Shown here in pieces: positions 43,439 through 52,196 of a stretch of 64,000 nt of DNA. The DNA lies in assembly GCF_001637225.1 (NCBI RefSeq), contig NZ_LVJI01000016.1, positions 124,001 to 188,000 of the forward strand, read 5' to 3'. The notes below the pieces were generated by a model, which searched no databases, was not told where the DNA came from, and saw nothing but the letters and a program-made list of their open reading frames with translations. The stretch comes from Paenibacillus antarcticus (GTDB lineage Bacteria; Bacillota; Bacilli; Paenibacillales; Paenibacillaceae). The position numbers were made by a program, and so were the translations under genes. How positions within the stretch are numbered: the stretch's first letter is position 1; each line of letters starts with the position of its first letter.

Positions 43439-43788
43439 TGATTTTTTTATGGGCTTTTCTGGTTGGTGGTGCTATATGTGTCTTTGGGCAGATTTGCTTC
43501 GATGTATTTAAGCTAGATCCTGCACATACAATGACCTTGTTGGTCGTATTAGGAGCTGTACTGGATGGGATAGGGTGGTATGAGCCACTTATTGAATTTG
43601 CTGGTGCGGGAGCTTCTGTACCGATTACGAGCTTCGGTAACGCACTCGTACATGGGGCTATTACGGAATTGAAAGAGGATGGAGTAATCGGCATTATAAC
43701 CGGGATTTTTAAAGTAACAAGTGCAGGAATATCAGCAGCAATTATCTTCTCTTTCATTGCTGCATTATTTGTAAGACCAAAAGGTTAA
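43438..43788 (+). CDS. spoVAE: Stage V sporulation protein AE (SpoVAEb)
   Basis: 116 residues, four membrane helices, with GAICVFGQICFDVFKLDPAH and AGASVPITSFGNALVHGAI. It is paralogous to SpoVAC and completes the membrane core of the DPA channel. The start overlaps the spoVAD stop; GGGAGGGAT lies just upstream. A terminator follows. Confidence 0.94.
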   Translation: MIFLWAFLVGGAICVFGQICFDVFKLDPAHTMTLLVVLGAVLDGIGWYEPLIEFAGAGASVPITSFGNALVHGAITELKEDGVIGIITGIFKVTSAGISAAIIFSFIAALFVRPKG

Positions 43789-43796
43789 TTATGATG

Positions 43797-43842
43797 AACG
43801 TTGTGTTAGAGAGGATGTCCTCTATTCACAGCGTTTTTTATA
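43797..43842 (+). terminator. Terminator of the spoVA operon
   Basis: AACGTTGTGTTAGAGAGGA and TCCTCTATTCACAGCGTT form a long interrupted stem, followed by TTTTTTAT. Confidence 0.88.
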
Positions 43843-43844
43843 TT

Positions 43845-44432
43845 TTAATTTTTCAATGTACATATGCTAGTCGCAATGCCCCCGGAAACAATCGAAATAA
43901 CCGAATAGAAGAACGTCTCCCAAGATATCAGTAATCCTCCAATTCCAATAATAAGTCCATCGGTTAGAAGAATAATAATCCCTACATTTAGATGAATATA
44001 TTTAGAGAATAGATTTGCAAGTAAATCCGTTCCGCCAGTGCTTGTCTCGAAACGTAACATGAGACCTAATCCAGTTCCAAGCAGGAACCCTCCGAACATA
44101 GAACTTGTTAGAGGTCCTAATTCAATATAGTAGAGAAAATAGTACTGAAACGGTGCTAGCAACTCTATAAATAGTGATGACACAAGCATGCCAGTTATAC
44201 TGTTATAAAAGAATTCACGATTTCGCACCCATGCCACGATAAAGATAGGTATACTGCACAATAGGATAACCAGTCCAATTCTGAATCCCAAAATATAATT
44301 TATGATCAATGCAATGCCAATAATTCCGCCATCTAATACTTTATAGGGAACGAGGTAGAAGTCTGTACCGATAGCGATCAATAAACTTCCCAGTACAATA
44401 ATCGCGTATTTGTGAAATGATTTCATATACAC
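43845..44432 (-). CDS. YitT-family membrane protein (short form)
   Basis: 195 residues with five to six membrane helices. Motifs of the YitT family: GTDFYLVPYKVLDGGIIGIALI near the N-terminus and the FETSTGGTDLLANLFSKY segment. It ends right after the membrane domain, so it lacks the C-terminal DUF2179 domain of full-length (about 280-residue) members. GGGAGCTG precedes the ATG. Convergent with spoVAE; function of the family is unknown. Confidence 0.87.
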   Translation of the reverse strand: MYMKSFHKYAIIVLGSLLIAIGTDFYLVPYKVLDGGIIGIALIINYILGFRIGLVILLCSIPIFIVAWVRNREFFYNSITGMLVSSLFIELLAPFQYYFLYYIELGPLTSSMFGGFLLGTGLGLMLRFETSTGGTDLLANLFSKYIHLNVGIIILLTDGLIIGIGGLLISWETFFYSVISIVSGGIATSICTLKN

Positions 44433-44498
44433 AGCTCCCTAAAAAACGCCCTAAACAACATGTCTTATATATATGATTGTTTTATCTAATTCATGATA

Positions 44499-44545
44499 TT
44501 AGCCCACTAAATAGATAAAACGATCTGTTTAGCGGGCTATTTGTA
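44499..44545 (+). terminator. Hairpin with T-rich tail upstream of the squalene/phytoene synthase-like gene
   Basis: TTAGCCCACTAAATAGAT and CTGTTTAGCGGGCTA pair with few mismatches, then TTTGTATT. Lying between two divergent genes, it could attenuate the downstream gene. Confidence 0.6.
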
Positions 44546-44677
44546 TTACTAGGCTTGAATAGAATAATAATGGAGGTAATCGTCATGTGCATATGGTGTA
44601 AATGTATTGTATGATTAATAAATCGTATACTAAGTGTAGAAAATAGAATCTCTAACGTTGTGAGAGGAAGTGGATTT

Positions 44678-45493
44678 GTGCAAGGGAACGCTGCTTTACT
44701 AAAAGATGCTACGAAAGTGTTAGCTCAGACTAGTCGAACGTTTATTATTCCAATTAGCCATCTAGGACCCGGACTCCGAGAAGCAGTTACAGCAGGATAC
44801 CTAAGTATGAGAGCTATTGATGAGATTGAAGATCACGAGACACTTCCTAAGGAAGACAAGATTTCACTATTACAATCGATTTCTACATTATTAAATAAGA
44901 CGTTTACTGATGAAGATTTCGCATCATTATTTGCACCCTATGAGAAGGATCTCCCTGAAGTTAGTCTTCGAATGACAGATTGGATCAAATTAGCTCCACT
45001 ACAAACAAAAGAAATGATATGTCGTTATACTGCGACCATGTCGCATGGAATGGCTAAATGGACGATCAAGAACTGGAATATTCAGAATAAAGAAGATTTA
45101 GATGACTATACCTATTATGTGGCTGGATTAGTTGGGATTATGTTGTCTGACTTATGGACTTTGTATGGAGAAAGTGACGTAAGTAAGGACCAAAGTGTTG
45201 CATTTGGACGAGGATTACAGCTAGTCAATATTATAAGTAATCGTTCCGAGGATTCAGAGCGTGGCGTGAACTTTCATCCACCGGGATGGAGTTTTGAGGA
45301 AATGCTGGATTATGCTCGTCAGAACTTGAAGATTGCTGAATCCTATACGAGTCGTATTAAGTTAGACCCCATTTATAATTTTTGCAAGATTCCCCTTGCA
45401 CTTGCAACTGGAACATTAGATGCTATCGTAGCGGGCAAGTCAAAGCTTAACCGTATATCTGTGCTCAAGATTGTGAGTGGAGCTGTCCGATAA
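44678..45493 (+). CDS. Squalene/phytoene synthase-family protein (YisP-like)
   Basis: About 271 residues from the GTG at 44678 with GAGAGGAAG upstream; a GTG at 44660 is an alternative. The first Asp-rich region is RAIDEIEDH; the second, normally NIxRDxxED, reads NIISNRSEDSERG, so the leading Asp is replaced by Asn. The family couples two prenyl diphosphates head to head, but Bacillus YisP acts instead as a farnesyl diphosphate phosphatase feeding membrane microdomain formation. A non-coupling, phosphatase-like role would fit the changed motif (inference). Confidence 0.8.
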   Translation: MQGNAALLKDATKVLAQTSRTFIIPISHLGPGLREAVTAGYLSMRAIDEIEDHETLPKEDKISLLQSISTLLNKTFTDEDFASLFAPYEKDLPEVSLRMTDWIKLAPLQTKEMICRYTATMSHGMAKWTIKNWNIQNKEDLDDYTYYVAGLVGIMLSDLWTLYGESDVSKDQSVAFGRGLQLVNIISNRSEDSERGVNFHPPGWSFEEMLDYARQNLKIAESYTSRIKLDPIYNFCKIPLALATGTLDAIVAGKSKLNRISVLKIVSGAVR

Positions 45494-45497
45494 GTAT

Positions 45498-45836
45498 TTA
45501 AGGACGAATTGTTACACGCGTGTTTATAGGGGCTAGAGGAGAAAGAGCAAGGACGTCACTATTATACATTCGAATACATCCATGGGATACTTCTCTTCCA
45601 ATAGAGGAAGGGTCGTCAGTACCATGAATTCCATAATGGGGTTTGGACAGACCCATCCATAACGCGCCAAATGGACCACCTGGATTTAGCTGCTTGTTGA
45701 TAATAGTGAATTCACCAGCAGGGGTCCTTGTCAGCATTTTTCCAATCCCTACGGGGAAGGACCTGATAACACGGTCACCGTCGAGCAAATAGAGATTTCG
45801 ATCGGAGAGATCTACTATGATTCGATTATTTGGCAT
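45498..45836 (-). CDS. L,D-transpeptidase catalytic domain protein (YkuD)
   Basis: 112 residues from the ATG at 45836; the frame opens upstream but runs through a 25-bp hairpin and cannot be coding there. AAAGGAG lies 14 bases upstream, rather far, so a GTG at 45848 is possible. The catalytic signature HGTDDPSSIGREVSHGCIRM contains the active Cys. YkuD enzymes make 3-3 peptidoglycan cross-links. No LysM domain or signal peptide is present, which suggests a non-classical or spore-stage location. Convergent with the synthase-like gene, only 4 bases apart. Confidence 0.87.
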   Translation of the reverse strand: MPNNRIIVDLSDRNLYLLDGDRVIRSFPVGIGKMLTRTPAGEFTIINKQLNPGGPFGALWMGLSKPHYGIHGTDDPSSIGREVSHGCIRMYNSDVLALSPLAPINTRVTIRP

Positions 45837-45898
45837 ATGAATGATCACAACTCCTTTTAGTATTAGGATATGTGATATCTGTGTTGGGTGTGAACAGT

Positions 45899-45951
45899 AA
45901 GAAGAAGGGGCTATGTCATCCTTAATAAGGATGACATAGCCCCTTCTTCTT
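45899..45951. terminator. 25-bp perfect hairpin upstream of ykuD-like gene
   Basis: The left arm begins AAGAAGAAGGGGCTATGTCA (45899-45918), continues to 45923, and pairs perfectly with 45927-45951 across an AAT loop. It lies in the leader of the ykuD-like gene. The T-rich TAAATATTT on the plus-strand side makes it terminator-like in that direction. Confidence 0.8.
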
Positions 45952-45965
45952 AAATATTTGTTTAC

Positions 45966-46240
45966 CAATTAAAAAAGCACCCGGAATATGGATTCAGAGT
46001 GCTTTCGCTTGCAGCATGACAAGCTATATATTTAATCCCGTTAGCCATGATGTTTCGGCTACAGTCGGTCCCTTTAGCAGTTGGGTTACAGAATAATTGA
46101 CTTCTAACACAACAAAAGCCCTACCTCTCTTTTGTCCTTACGGCTCCAATGACCGTGCCAGTGTGAATCAGAAACGTCTTTAAAACTCTACTCAATTTGG
46201 GTTTTAACAAAATAGAAATTTCAACTTCATTAGGTGAAGG
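45966..46240 (-). ncRNA. Candidate structured RNA ending at a terminator upstream of ykuD-like gene
   Basis: On the minus strand GAAAGCAC...GTGCTTTTTT (complement of 45971-46006) is a clear factor-independent terminator with no gene upstream of it. The preceding 230 bases hold several helices: ACGG...CCGT, ACAAAAG...CTTTTGT (7 bp), AGCC-GAAACATCAT-GGCT, and GCTTG...CAAGC. This suggests a small RNA or a riboswitch-type leader. Isolated pieces (AAAGGGA, GCCGAA) recall the lysine riboswitch, but the AGAGGTGC start and other conserved blocks are missing, so the class is unassigned. Confidence 0.45.
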
Positions 46241-46638
46241 GTTATTCTTCGTGCGAGGAACGCTTAGGGGATTAAATTATTTTTAACACTTTACATATCA
46301 TAACATATTTAAGTTCAGATATCAACCTATTTTCGCAACTCGTTAGTTCAATTCTTTGCTGACGAGGGTATGCCTATCCAATACATAGAAAATATATCAC
46401 AGTTCTCTTCTTAATTCGGCTCATTTTCGCAATGAATTATATTTAAAATTGTAGTTAAAAGATATGATATATATCATAAATAGCACGAATATTGCGATAT
46501 TGCTTCTCTAAATTGATCGTTTTATGACAATCGCAAAATACTACCAATTTTATGCAATTTCGATTGAAGCAATTCCAGAAGATAGGTATAATTAAAGCGT
46601 CTAAGATTTAGACAATTAAAATATAAGGGAGTTATCCC
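46241..46638. other. AT-rich upstream region of the eet operon
   Basis: About 400 bases without a gene. It contains a 16-bp perfect palindrome TATGATATATATCATA (46463-46478) about 160 bases before eetA, and several ATTGCGATATTGC / GACAATCGCAAAA segments. GGTATAATTAAAG near 46588 could be a -10 region. No TGTGA-N6-TCACA site was seen here. Confidence 0.45.
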
Positions 46639-47031
46639 ATGAAACGCGGAGACTTACTAATCATTGCTATCATTGCTGCTGTTGCGTTATTTTTCCTAGT
46701 TCCCAGATGGTTACCTGGAGATGAAAGTGAAAACAATCACAATAAATTGCTCACGGCTGACATTACTTTAAATGGTAAATTGTATAAGACTGTTGAGTTG
46801 ACCAAAGAGGAGCAAATCATCGAGATAAAATCGGAACGTGGGACGAATGTTGTCAGAGTACATGATTATGGTGTCGAGATGTATGATACGGATTGTCCGG
46901 ATAAAGTATGCCTTACTTTTGGATTTATTAAGAAATCGAACCAGAGCATTATTTGTTTGCCCCATCGCGTGATGGTTGAAATAAACGGAGTGCAAGATCT
47001 AGGAGATGAGCCGGATGCCATTATCAACTGA
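46639..47031 (+). CDS. eetA: EetA-like NusG domain II protein
   Basis: 130 residues: one N-terminal membrane helix (LLIIAIIAAVALFFLVP) and an extracytoplasmic NusG-II domain with two Cys pairs, CPDKVC and SIICLPHRVMVEI. In Listeria monocytogenes the equivalent membrane protein EetA is part of the flavin-based extracellular electron transfer (EET) apparatus with EetB. AAGGGAG precedes the ATG. The next gene starts inside its 3' end, so they are coupled. Confidence 0.82.
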   Translation: MKRGDLLIIAIIAAVALFFLVPRWLPGDESENNHNKLLTADITLNGKLYKTVELTKEEQIIEIKSERGTNVVRVHDYGVEMYDTDCPDKVCLTFGFIKKSNQSIICLPHRVMVEINGVQDLGDEPDAIIN

Positions 47032-47566
47032 AGAATCTACCCGAATGTTGAAAAGAACGGTTATTATCGCTATCTTTGCTGCGGTAGCTGTCGTTCTAAG
47101 TATCGTAGAATCCATTATTCCTGTTAATTTACAAATACCAGGTGCCAAGTTAGGGCTTGCCAATATCATGATACTGACCTGTTTATATTTTTTACGAGGT
47201 CGGGATGCCCTGATGCTAGTCATACTCAAGACGATTATTACGGCCTTTATCTTCGGAACTTTCTCAAGTATGTTGTTTAGCCTTTTTGGATCGTTGTTTA
47301 GTTTTGCTGTGATGTTCTTAGTTATGAAATTAGGTCGTAGTCAAGTCAGTCTGATTGGCGTAAGTATTGTAGGTGGTGTGGGACATAACTTTGGACAAAT
47401 CACAGCAGCATCGATCGTGTTCCAAAGCTCGAATATTTACTATTATATGCCGCTACTGTTGATAACAGGGTTGGTAACAGGGATATTGGTCGGTATTGCT
47501 GTTAAATATTTAGTGCCTTCTTTAACTAAGCTTTCTTTGTTTGAGGAATTTCAGAATAACAGTTAG
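47015..47566 (+). CDS. eetB: EetB-like Gx transporter-family membrane protein
   Basis: About 183 residues from the ATG at 47015 (TAGGAG 9 bases upstream; 47006 is an alternative). Five to six membrane helices with NLQIPGAKLGLANIMILTCL and GGVGHNFGQITAAS, motifs of the family labelled Gx transporter or heptaprenyl diphosphate synthase component I, which resemble ECF transporter S components. In the Listeria EET locus EetB sits beside EetA and is needed with it for electron transfer. It overlaps eetA and precedes ECF transporter genes. Confidence 0.84.
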   Translation: MPLSTEESTRMLKRTVIIAIFAAVAVVLSIVESIIPVNLQIPGAKLGLANIMILTCLYFLRGRDALMLVILKTIITAFIFGTFSSMLFSLFGSLFSFAVMFLVMKLGRSQVSLIGVSIVGGVGHNFGQITAASIVFQSSNIYYYMPLLLITGLVTGILVGIAVKYLVPSLTKLSLFEEFQNNS

Positions 47567-47581
47567 GAAGAGGGAGACGAC

Positions 47582-48502
47582 ATGTTTCAACGTGAGTTAA
47601 TAGGACCTCATTATACGTCGAATGCATTTGAAGAGAGCGTAAGAAATCCTAGTGTTAATTCAAGTAAATGTTCCCCAGCTATCGAACTTGTCGGGGTAAG
47701 TTATGGATACGCAAAGAAGGACCTACCGGTTATCAATGATATAACTTTTAGTATTCCACAAGGGCAATGGGTGGCACTTGTCGGAGCGAATGGTTGTGGT
47801 AAATCAACTCTTGTGAAGCTCATGAATGCTCTTCTTCCCAAAGGTGAGGGAACTATTAAGGTGAAGGGTTTAGAACTACAATCAGATACGATCGGAGAGA
47901 TCCGCAAGACGATAGGTATGGTGTTTCAGAATCCAGACAATCAATTTATCGGAGCTACGGTGGAAGATGATATTGTATTTGGTCTTGAGGGCCAATGTCT
48001 TTCTATAGAAGTGATGGAGGAAAGAGTCAAGTCCTATGCGGCGAAGCTAGGCATCGCTGATCTACTAGACAAGCATCCAAGTGAGCTGTCGGGAGGTCAA
48101 AAGCAACGTGTAGCCATTGCATCTATTTTAAGTATGGAGCCTGAGGTAGTTATCTTTGATGAAGCATCATCCATGTTGGATGAGAAGACACGAAATGATC
48201 TGTTAAATATTCTGTCGGATATGCATAAGAGTGGGAGGTACACCATTATCTCGATCACACATGATGCGCAAGAGATAGCTGCATCTGAGCGAGTGCTCGT
48301 ATTGCAAGAAGGTAAACTTATTGCCGACCGAACACCAACTGAACTCTTTCAAGATGAGAAAATACTTGAGATGAGTCATGTCATCGCACCCTTCGCCTTT
48401 CAACTAACGACAGAGTTGCACAAGTATGGTTTGGATATTTCGATTCCCAATTGCGAAAAGGAACTTACGGAGGCACTATGGCCATTACATTTGAGAAAGT
48501 AA
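47582..48502 (+). CDS. ecfA1: ECF transporter ATPase EcfA1
   Basis: 306 residues. ABC ATPase with Walker A GANGCGKST, Q-loop VFQNPDNQF, signature LSGGQKQRVAI and Walker B VVIFDEASSMLD (A in place of the usual P after DE). An N-terminal extension of about 35 residues precedes the domain. Pairs with EcfA2 and EcfT to energise an S component. In the EET system the Ecf proteins are implicated in moving flavin outward for lipoprotein flavinylation. Overlaps ecfA2. Confidence 0.93.
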   Translation: MFQRELIGPHYTSNAFEESVRNPSVNSSKCSPAIELVGVSYGYAKKDLPVINDITFSIPQGQWVALVGANGCGKSTLVKLMNALLPKGEGTIKVKGLELQSDTIGEIRKTIGMVFQNPDNQFIGATVEDDIVFGLEGQCLSIEVMEERVKSYAAKLGIADLLDKHPSELSGGQKQRVAIASILSMEPEVVIFDEASSMLDEKTRNDLLNILSDMHKSGRYTIISITHDAQEIAASERVLVLQEGKLIADRTPTELFQDEKILEMSHVIAPFAFQLTTELHKYGLDISIPNCEKELTEALWPLHLRK

Positions 48503-49344
48503 ATTATGAGTACGATGCCAACAGCATGTGGGGCCAAGCGGCACTACAAGGGGTTAATTTACATCTGGAATCAGGTGTGTTGGCAGGTATTGCTGGAGCC
48601 ACTGGTTCTGGCAAGTCTACACTACTACAGATGTTCAATGGGATATTGAAACCAACTTCAGGGACTGTACGGGTGCTTGACATTACGCTGAGAGGTGGAG
48701 AAAAGGCGCCTAAGCTTCATCAATTGCGCAAAAGAGTAGGGCTAGTCTTTCAATTTCCTGAACAGCAGTTATTTGAAGACACGGTCGAAAAGGACTTATG
48801 CTTCGGTCCAATTAATTTCGGGTGTAGCATGGATGAAGCCAAAGACCGAGCGCGTAGCGCGATGGAGAAGATGGGGTTGGATGTAAGCTTGCTTTCACGT
48901 AATCCATTTCAACTGAGTGGAGGACAAATGCGTAAGGTAGCCATTGCTTCCGTATTAGCCATGGACCCTGAAATATTAGTGCTCGATGAACCAACAGCGA
49001 CGCTTGATCCTGTGAGTAGAGCAGAATTAATTCAATTGTTACATCGACTATGTCGCGAAGAAGGAAGGACGGTCATTATTGTGACACATCGTATGGATGA
49101 GTTACTTCCTTTTGCAAATCAGTGGGTTATTCTACATGAAGGTAGAACGGTATTTCAAGGGACGGTTAAGGCCTTAATCGAACAAGCTGATCAAATGGAG
49201 GCCTATGGTATTGTCATACCGCAGTCTATACGTTATTGGCGAGCGATATCTGAGAAATTCGGTTTAAGTGGTGAGGATCCTTGCTTGAGTGCAGAGGCGA
49301 TGTCTAAGCGAATTGCACAATTGGTCAACTCAGAGGACGTTTAA
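48478..49344 (+). CDS. ecfA2: ECF transporter ATPase EcfA2
   Basis: 288 residues from the ATG at 48478 (GGAGG upstream, inside ecfA1). Walker A GATGSGKST, Q-loop VFQFPEQQLFEDTVEKDLCF, signature LSGGQMRKVAIAS, Walker B ILVLDEPTATLD. The FPEQQLF Q-loop is diagnostic of EcfA2. Confidence 0.95.
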   Translation: MAITFEKVNYEYDANSMWGQAALQGVNLHLESGVLAGIAGATGSGKSTLLQMFNGILKPTSGTVRVLDITLRGGEKAPKLHQLRKRVGLVFQFPEQQLFEDTVEKDLCFGPINFGCSMDEAKDRARSAMEKMGLDVSLLSRNPFQLSGGQMRKVAIASVLAMDPEILVLDEPTATLDPVSRAELIQLLHRLCREEGRTVIIVTHRMDELLPFANQWVILHEGRTVFQGTVKALIEQADQMEAYGIVIPQSIRYWRAISEKFGLSGEDPCLSAEAMSKRIAQLVNSEDV

Positions 49345-49361
49345 AGAGAAGAGGGATCGAG

Positions 49362-50192
49362 ATGAGCGAGAAATTGCTAATCGGCCGAACGATTGATACA
49401 GGCTCATGGGTACATCGTATTGATCCTCGGGCAAAAATGGTAGCGATGATGTTGTATGTTGTGATAATAATATTGTCTAATACATGGTTAGAGATGGCTT
49501 GTGTTGCTGGGTTTTCCTTTGCTATTATCGCGTTAACTCGTATTCATATTAAATATTTCATTAGGGCTGCTAAGCCATTATGGGTATTAATGCTATTTAT
49601 ATTTATTGTTCAGTGTATAAAGGTAGACGACAAGAATGGTGCAATTTTGTTGAGTATTGGTTCGTGGAATCTATATGTTGAAGGTTTCAAATTAGGATTG
49701 TTCTCTGTGCTAAGAATGGTGTTTCTAGTATCCTTTACAGCTATTCTAACCTTTACGACGACACCGGGTCGTCTTAACCAAGGGTTAGAGGGCGTGCTGA
49801 AGCCATTAAAGGCTATACGTGTATCACCTGATCGCTTCACCTTAATGGTTAGCATTGCACTTCGGTTTATTCCTTCAATTCTTGAGGAAGCCCAGATTAT
49901 ACTCAAGGCACAAGCCTCTCGTGGCGCGGATGTAAGAGAACTTCCTTGGAAAGAGAAAGGGAAGATGCTTGTTTCACTACTGGTTCCTGTTACGGTTGGT
50001 GCATTCAGAAGGGCCGAAGATTTGGTTCATTCTATGGAATCTCGTGGATTCCGTATGGGAGAACCACGTACGAAGTATCACCGACTGGTATGGAGAAGTC
50101 GAGATACGATATTTATAGGTTTCTTCATTGTTATGCTCATTGCAATGGTGTGGATGTCGGGTTATGGAACTGGAGAGTTGTGGACGTTGTAA
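49362..50192 (+). CDS. ecfT: ECF transporter transmembrane protein EcfT
   Basis: 276 residues with about five membrane helices and the two short coupling-helix motifs SRGADVRELPW and MESRGFRMGEPR that contact the ATPases. Together with EcfA1/A2 it forms the energising module. Following EetB directly makes EetB a plausible S component of a dedicated complex (inference). Confidence 0.94.
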   Translation: MSEKLLIGRTIDTGSWVHRIDPRAKMVAMMLYVVIIILSNTWLEMACVAGFSFAIIALTRIHIKYFIRAAKPLWVLMLFIFIVQCIKVDDKNGAILLSIGSWNLYVEGFKLGLFSVLRMVFLVSFTAILTFTTTPGRLNQGLEGVLKPLKAIRVSPDRFTLMVSIALRFIPSILEEAQIILKAQASRGADVRELPWKEKGKMLVSLLVPVTVGAFRRAEDLVHSMESRGFRMGEPRTKYHRLVWRSRDTIFIGFFIVMLIAMVWMSGYGTGELWTL

Positions 50193-50225
50193 AGAGTTAA
50201 CTACTTCATGGTGGGGGCGATTGTT

Positions 50226-52154
50226 ATGGCACGTTTCTTTAATGGAAAAGAAATAGAACTACTTGCACCGGTTGGCACTTTTGAAATATTCAAGGAAGTA
50301 ATACAAGCACCTTGCGATGCAGTGTACTTGGGTGGACCGAGTCTGAACATGCGTATGATGCGTAAAGGATACAACTTCTCATTAGAAGAGATTGTTCAAG
50401 CGACTGAGATAGCACATGAATTACATAAAAAGGTATATGTTACGGTGAATAACCTACTCAGTGAGGATGATGTAGAAGAAGCCAAAGAGTATCTGCGCTT
50501 TCTCGAAGGAGCACATGTCGATGCGCTGATTGTGCAGGACTATGCCGTAGTGATGCTGATCCAAGAGATGGGACTGAATCTCCATGTTCATGCCTCGGTT
50601 ATGATGAATGTCCATAATTTAGAAACCGTTCGTTTGCTACAAGAACTTGGTGTGACTCGTGTAGTCACATCAAGAGAAATGGATCTGCAAACAGCACGAT
50701 ATATTTGGAGCCAAAGTGGAATGGAACTAGAGTATTTCATCCATGGAGATATGTGTGTAGCGCATGGGGCTAACTGTCACTTCAGTTCTGCCGTATTCGG
50801 GATGAGTGGTAGTCGAGGTAAGTGTATGAAGCCATGCCGCTGGGAATACCGTGTGAAAAAAGATGGAAATATCTATCCAGCGGATTATCCTCTTGCTGTG
50901 AAAGATATGTATATGTACGAGAATATCCCTGAGTTGATTGAGTCCGGTATTTGTTCGTTCAAAATCGAAGGACGGATGCGGGATGTAAACTTCATCTTGT
51001 TATTGATCAACAGTTATGGGGAGGCCATTGATCGTTATATTGAAGATCCCATCGGATTTGATCGTACAGTAGATAGTGACAAGTTACACGAGAATCGTAA
51101 ACGGGATTTCTCCACCGCCTATGCCTTCGGCAAACCAGGATTGTCTAATATGAATCGGAGGTACGAAGGTACAGGCAAGTTCTATAGCACAGGAAAAGTG
51201 TTCAGTACACCAACAGCTGAACGTTCATTGACGATAGGACGTGTGGCAGAACTAAAGGAGAGACTGGTACAAGTACAACGCATAGAACAATTTGCTCGTC
51301 CGGAGTTAAGTGTTCGAGTGAACAATATAGACCAGGCACGAATGGCGATAGAAGAAGGCGTTGATCACCTGTACCTTTCAGGTGATGTGTATCTACCAGA
51401 TGTACCCTTCACGAAGAAGAATATCATCGAACTAAGTGCTATCAAAGGTGCAACCAAGTTATATCTCGGGTTGCCTCGTATGATGACGGAGCTCCATTTT
51501 GAACAATACGGCGAATTACTCTCTCGAGAACCGTTAGGAATTGACGGTATAGTCGTGACAAATAGTGGCGCTATTCACGCGTTTGCGGATAAGGGTTATC
51601 CAATGGTAGGCGATACGAGCTTGAATATATATAATCACTTAAGCGCTGAGATGTATGCTGGTCTAGGGATTCAGAGATTGACGATATCACCTGAGATGAC
51701 AGCAGATCACTTTACAGGACTACTTGAGCACTCTACCTTACCTTTGGAAGCTGTGGTGCATGGATCTCCAACGGTTATGTATATGGAACATGATCTTTAT
51801 GCAAATACGGAGGTACAAGAATCCGTTGGAGAAGAAAATAATCATTATGTCGATAATTCGATCCTAGTGCTGATGACAGATAAGGGCGAGAATCCGGTAT
51901 ATCGTGATCAACATGGTCGGAATCATCTGACAATGGCCAAAGAAATCTGTTATCTTCCCTTGGTGAAAGAATTAGCGGAGGCAGGATTGTCTCACTTTCG
52001 AATTGAGGGAGCCACCTACTCTGTGAGTCAGTTACGTGCCATAATTTGCGCTTATCAGGCAGCCATTATGGAGCAAACCTCTACAGGTGAACTGTTTGAA
52101 CAACTTCATCCCGTGTATGCCGGATATACACTAGGTTCATTGCATTTTAATTGA
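50226..52154 (+). CDS. U32-family (collagenase-like) probable Fe-S protein
   Basis: 642 residues from the ATG at 50226 (GTGGGGGCG upstream; 50208 is an alternative). N-terminal barrel starts FFNGKEIELLAPVGTFEIFK. Four cysteines at residues 177, 184, 200 and 204 (DMCVAHGANC ... SGSRGKCMKPC) have the spacing that binds a [4Fe-4S] cluster in the U32 proteins UbiU, UbiV and RlhA. Family members act in oxygen-independent hydroxylation of ubiquinone precursors, tRNA or rRNA, or as proteases. Its location inside a quinone-linked EET operon hints at quinone modification, but rRNA or tRNA hydroxylation is equally possible. Confidence 0.85.
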   Translation: MARFFNGKEIELLAPVGTFEIFKEVIQAPCDAVYLGGPSLNMRMMRKGYNFSLEEIVQATEIAHELHKKVYVTVNNLLSEDDVEEAKEYLRFLEGAHVDALIVQDYAVVMLIQEMGLNLHVHASVMMNVHNLETVRLLQELGVTRVVTSREMDLQTARYIWSQSGMELEYFIHGDMCVAHGANCHFSSAVFGMSGSRGKCMKPCRWEYRVKKDGNIYPADYPLAVKDMYMYENIPELIESGICSFKIEGRMRDVNFILLLINSYGEAIDRYIEDPIGFDRTVDSDKLHENRKRDFSTAYAFGKPGLSNMNRRYEGTGKFYSTGKVFSTPTAERSLTIGRVAELKERLVQVQRIEQFARPELSVRVNNIDQARMAIEEGVDHLYLSGDVYLPDVPFTKKNIIELSAIKGATKLYLGLPRMMTELHFEQYGELLSREPLGIDGIVVTNSGAIHAFADKGYPMVGDTSLNIYNHLSAEMYAGLGIQRLTISPEMTADHFTGLLEHSTLPLEAVVHGSPTVMYMEHDLYANTEVQESVGEENNHYVDNSILVLMTDKGENPVYRDQHGRNHLTMAKEICYLPLVKELAEAGLSHFRIEGATYSVSQLRAIICAYQAAIMEQTSTGELFEQLHPVYAGYTLGSLHFN

Positions 52155-52196
52155 TACAACGACATTCTACTGGCATAGACGAGAGGGAGAATTCAT

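Noticed and set aside
43320..43757. 145-codon minus-strand open frame opposite spoVAD/spoVAE
   Set aside because: Shadow of well-supported spoVA genes; no ribosome-binding site or family features.
45966..46240. Lysine riboswitch upstream of the L,D-transpeptidase gene
   Set aside because: Only scattered matches (AAAGGGA, GCCGAA); the AGAGGTGC start and the other conserved blocks are missing.
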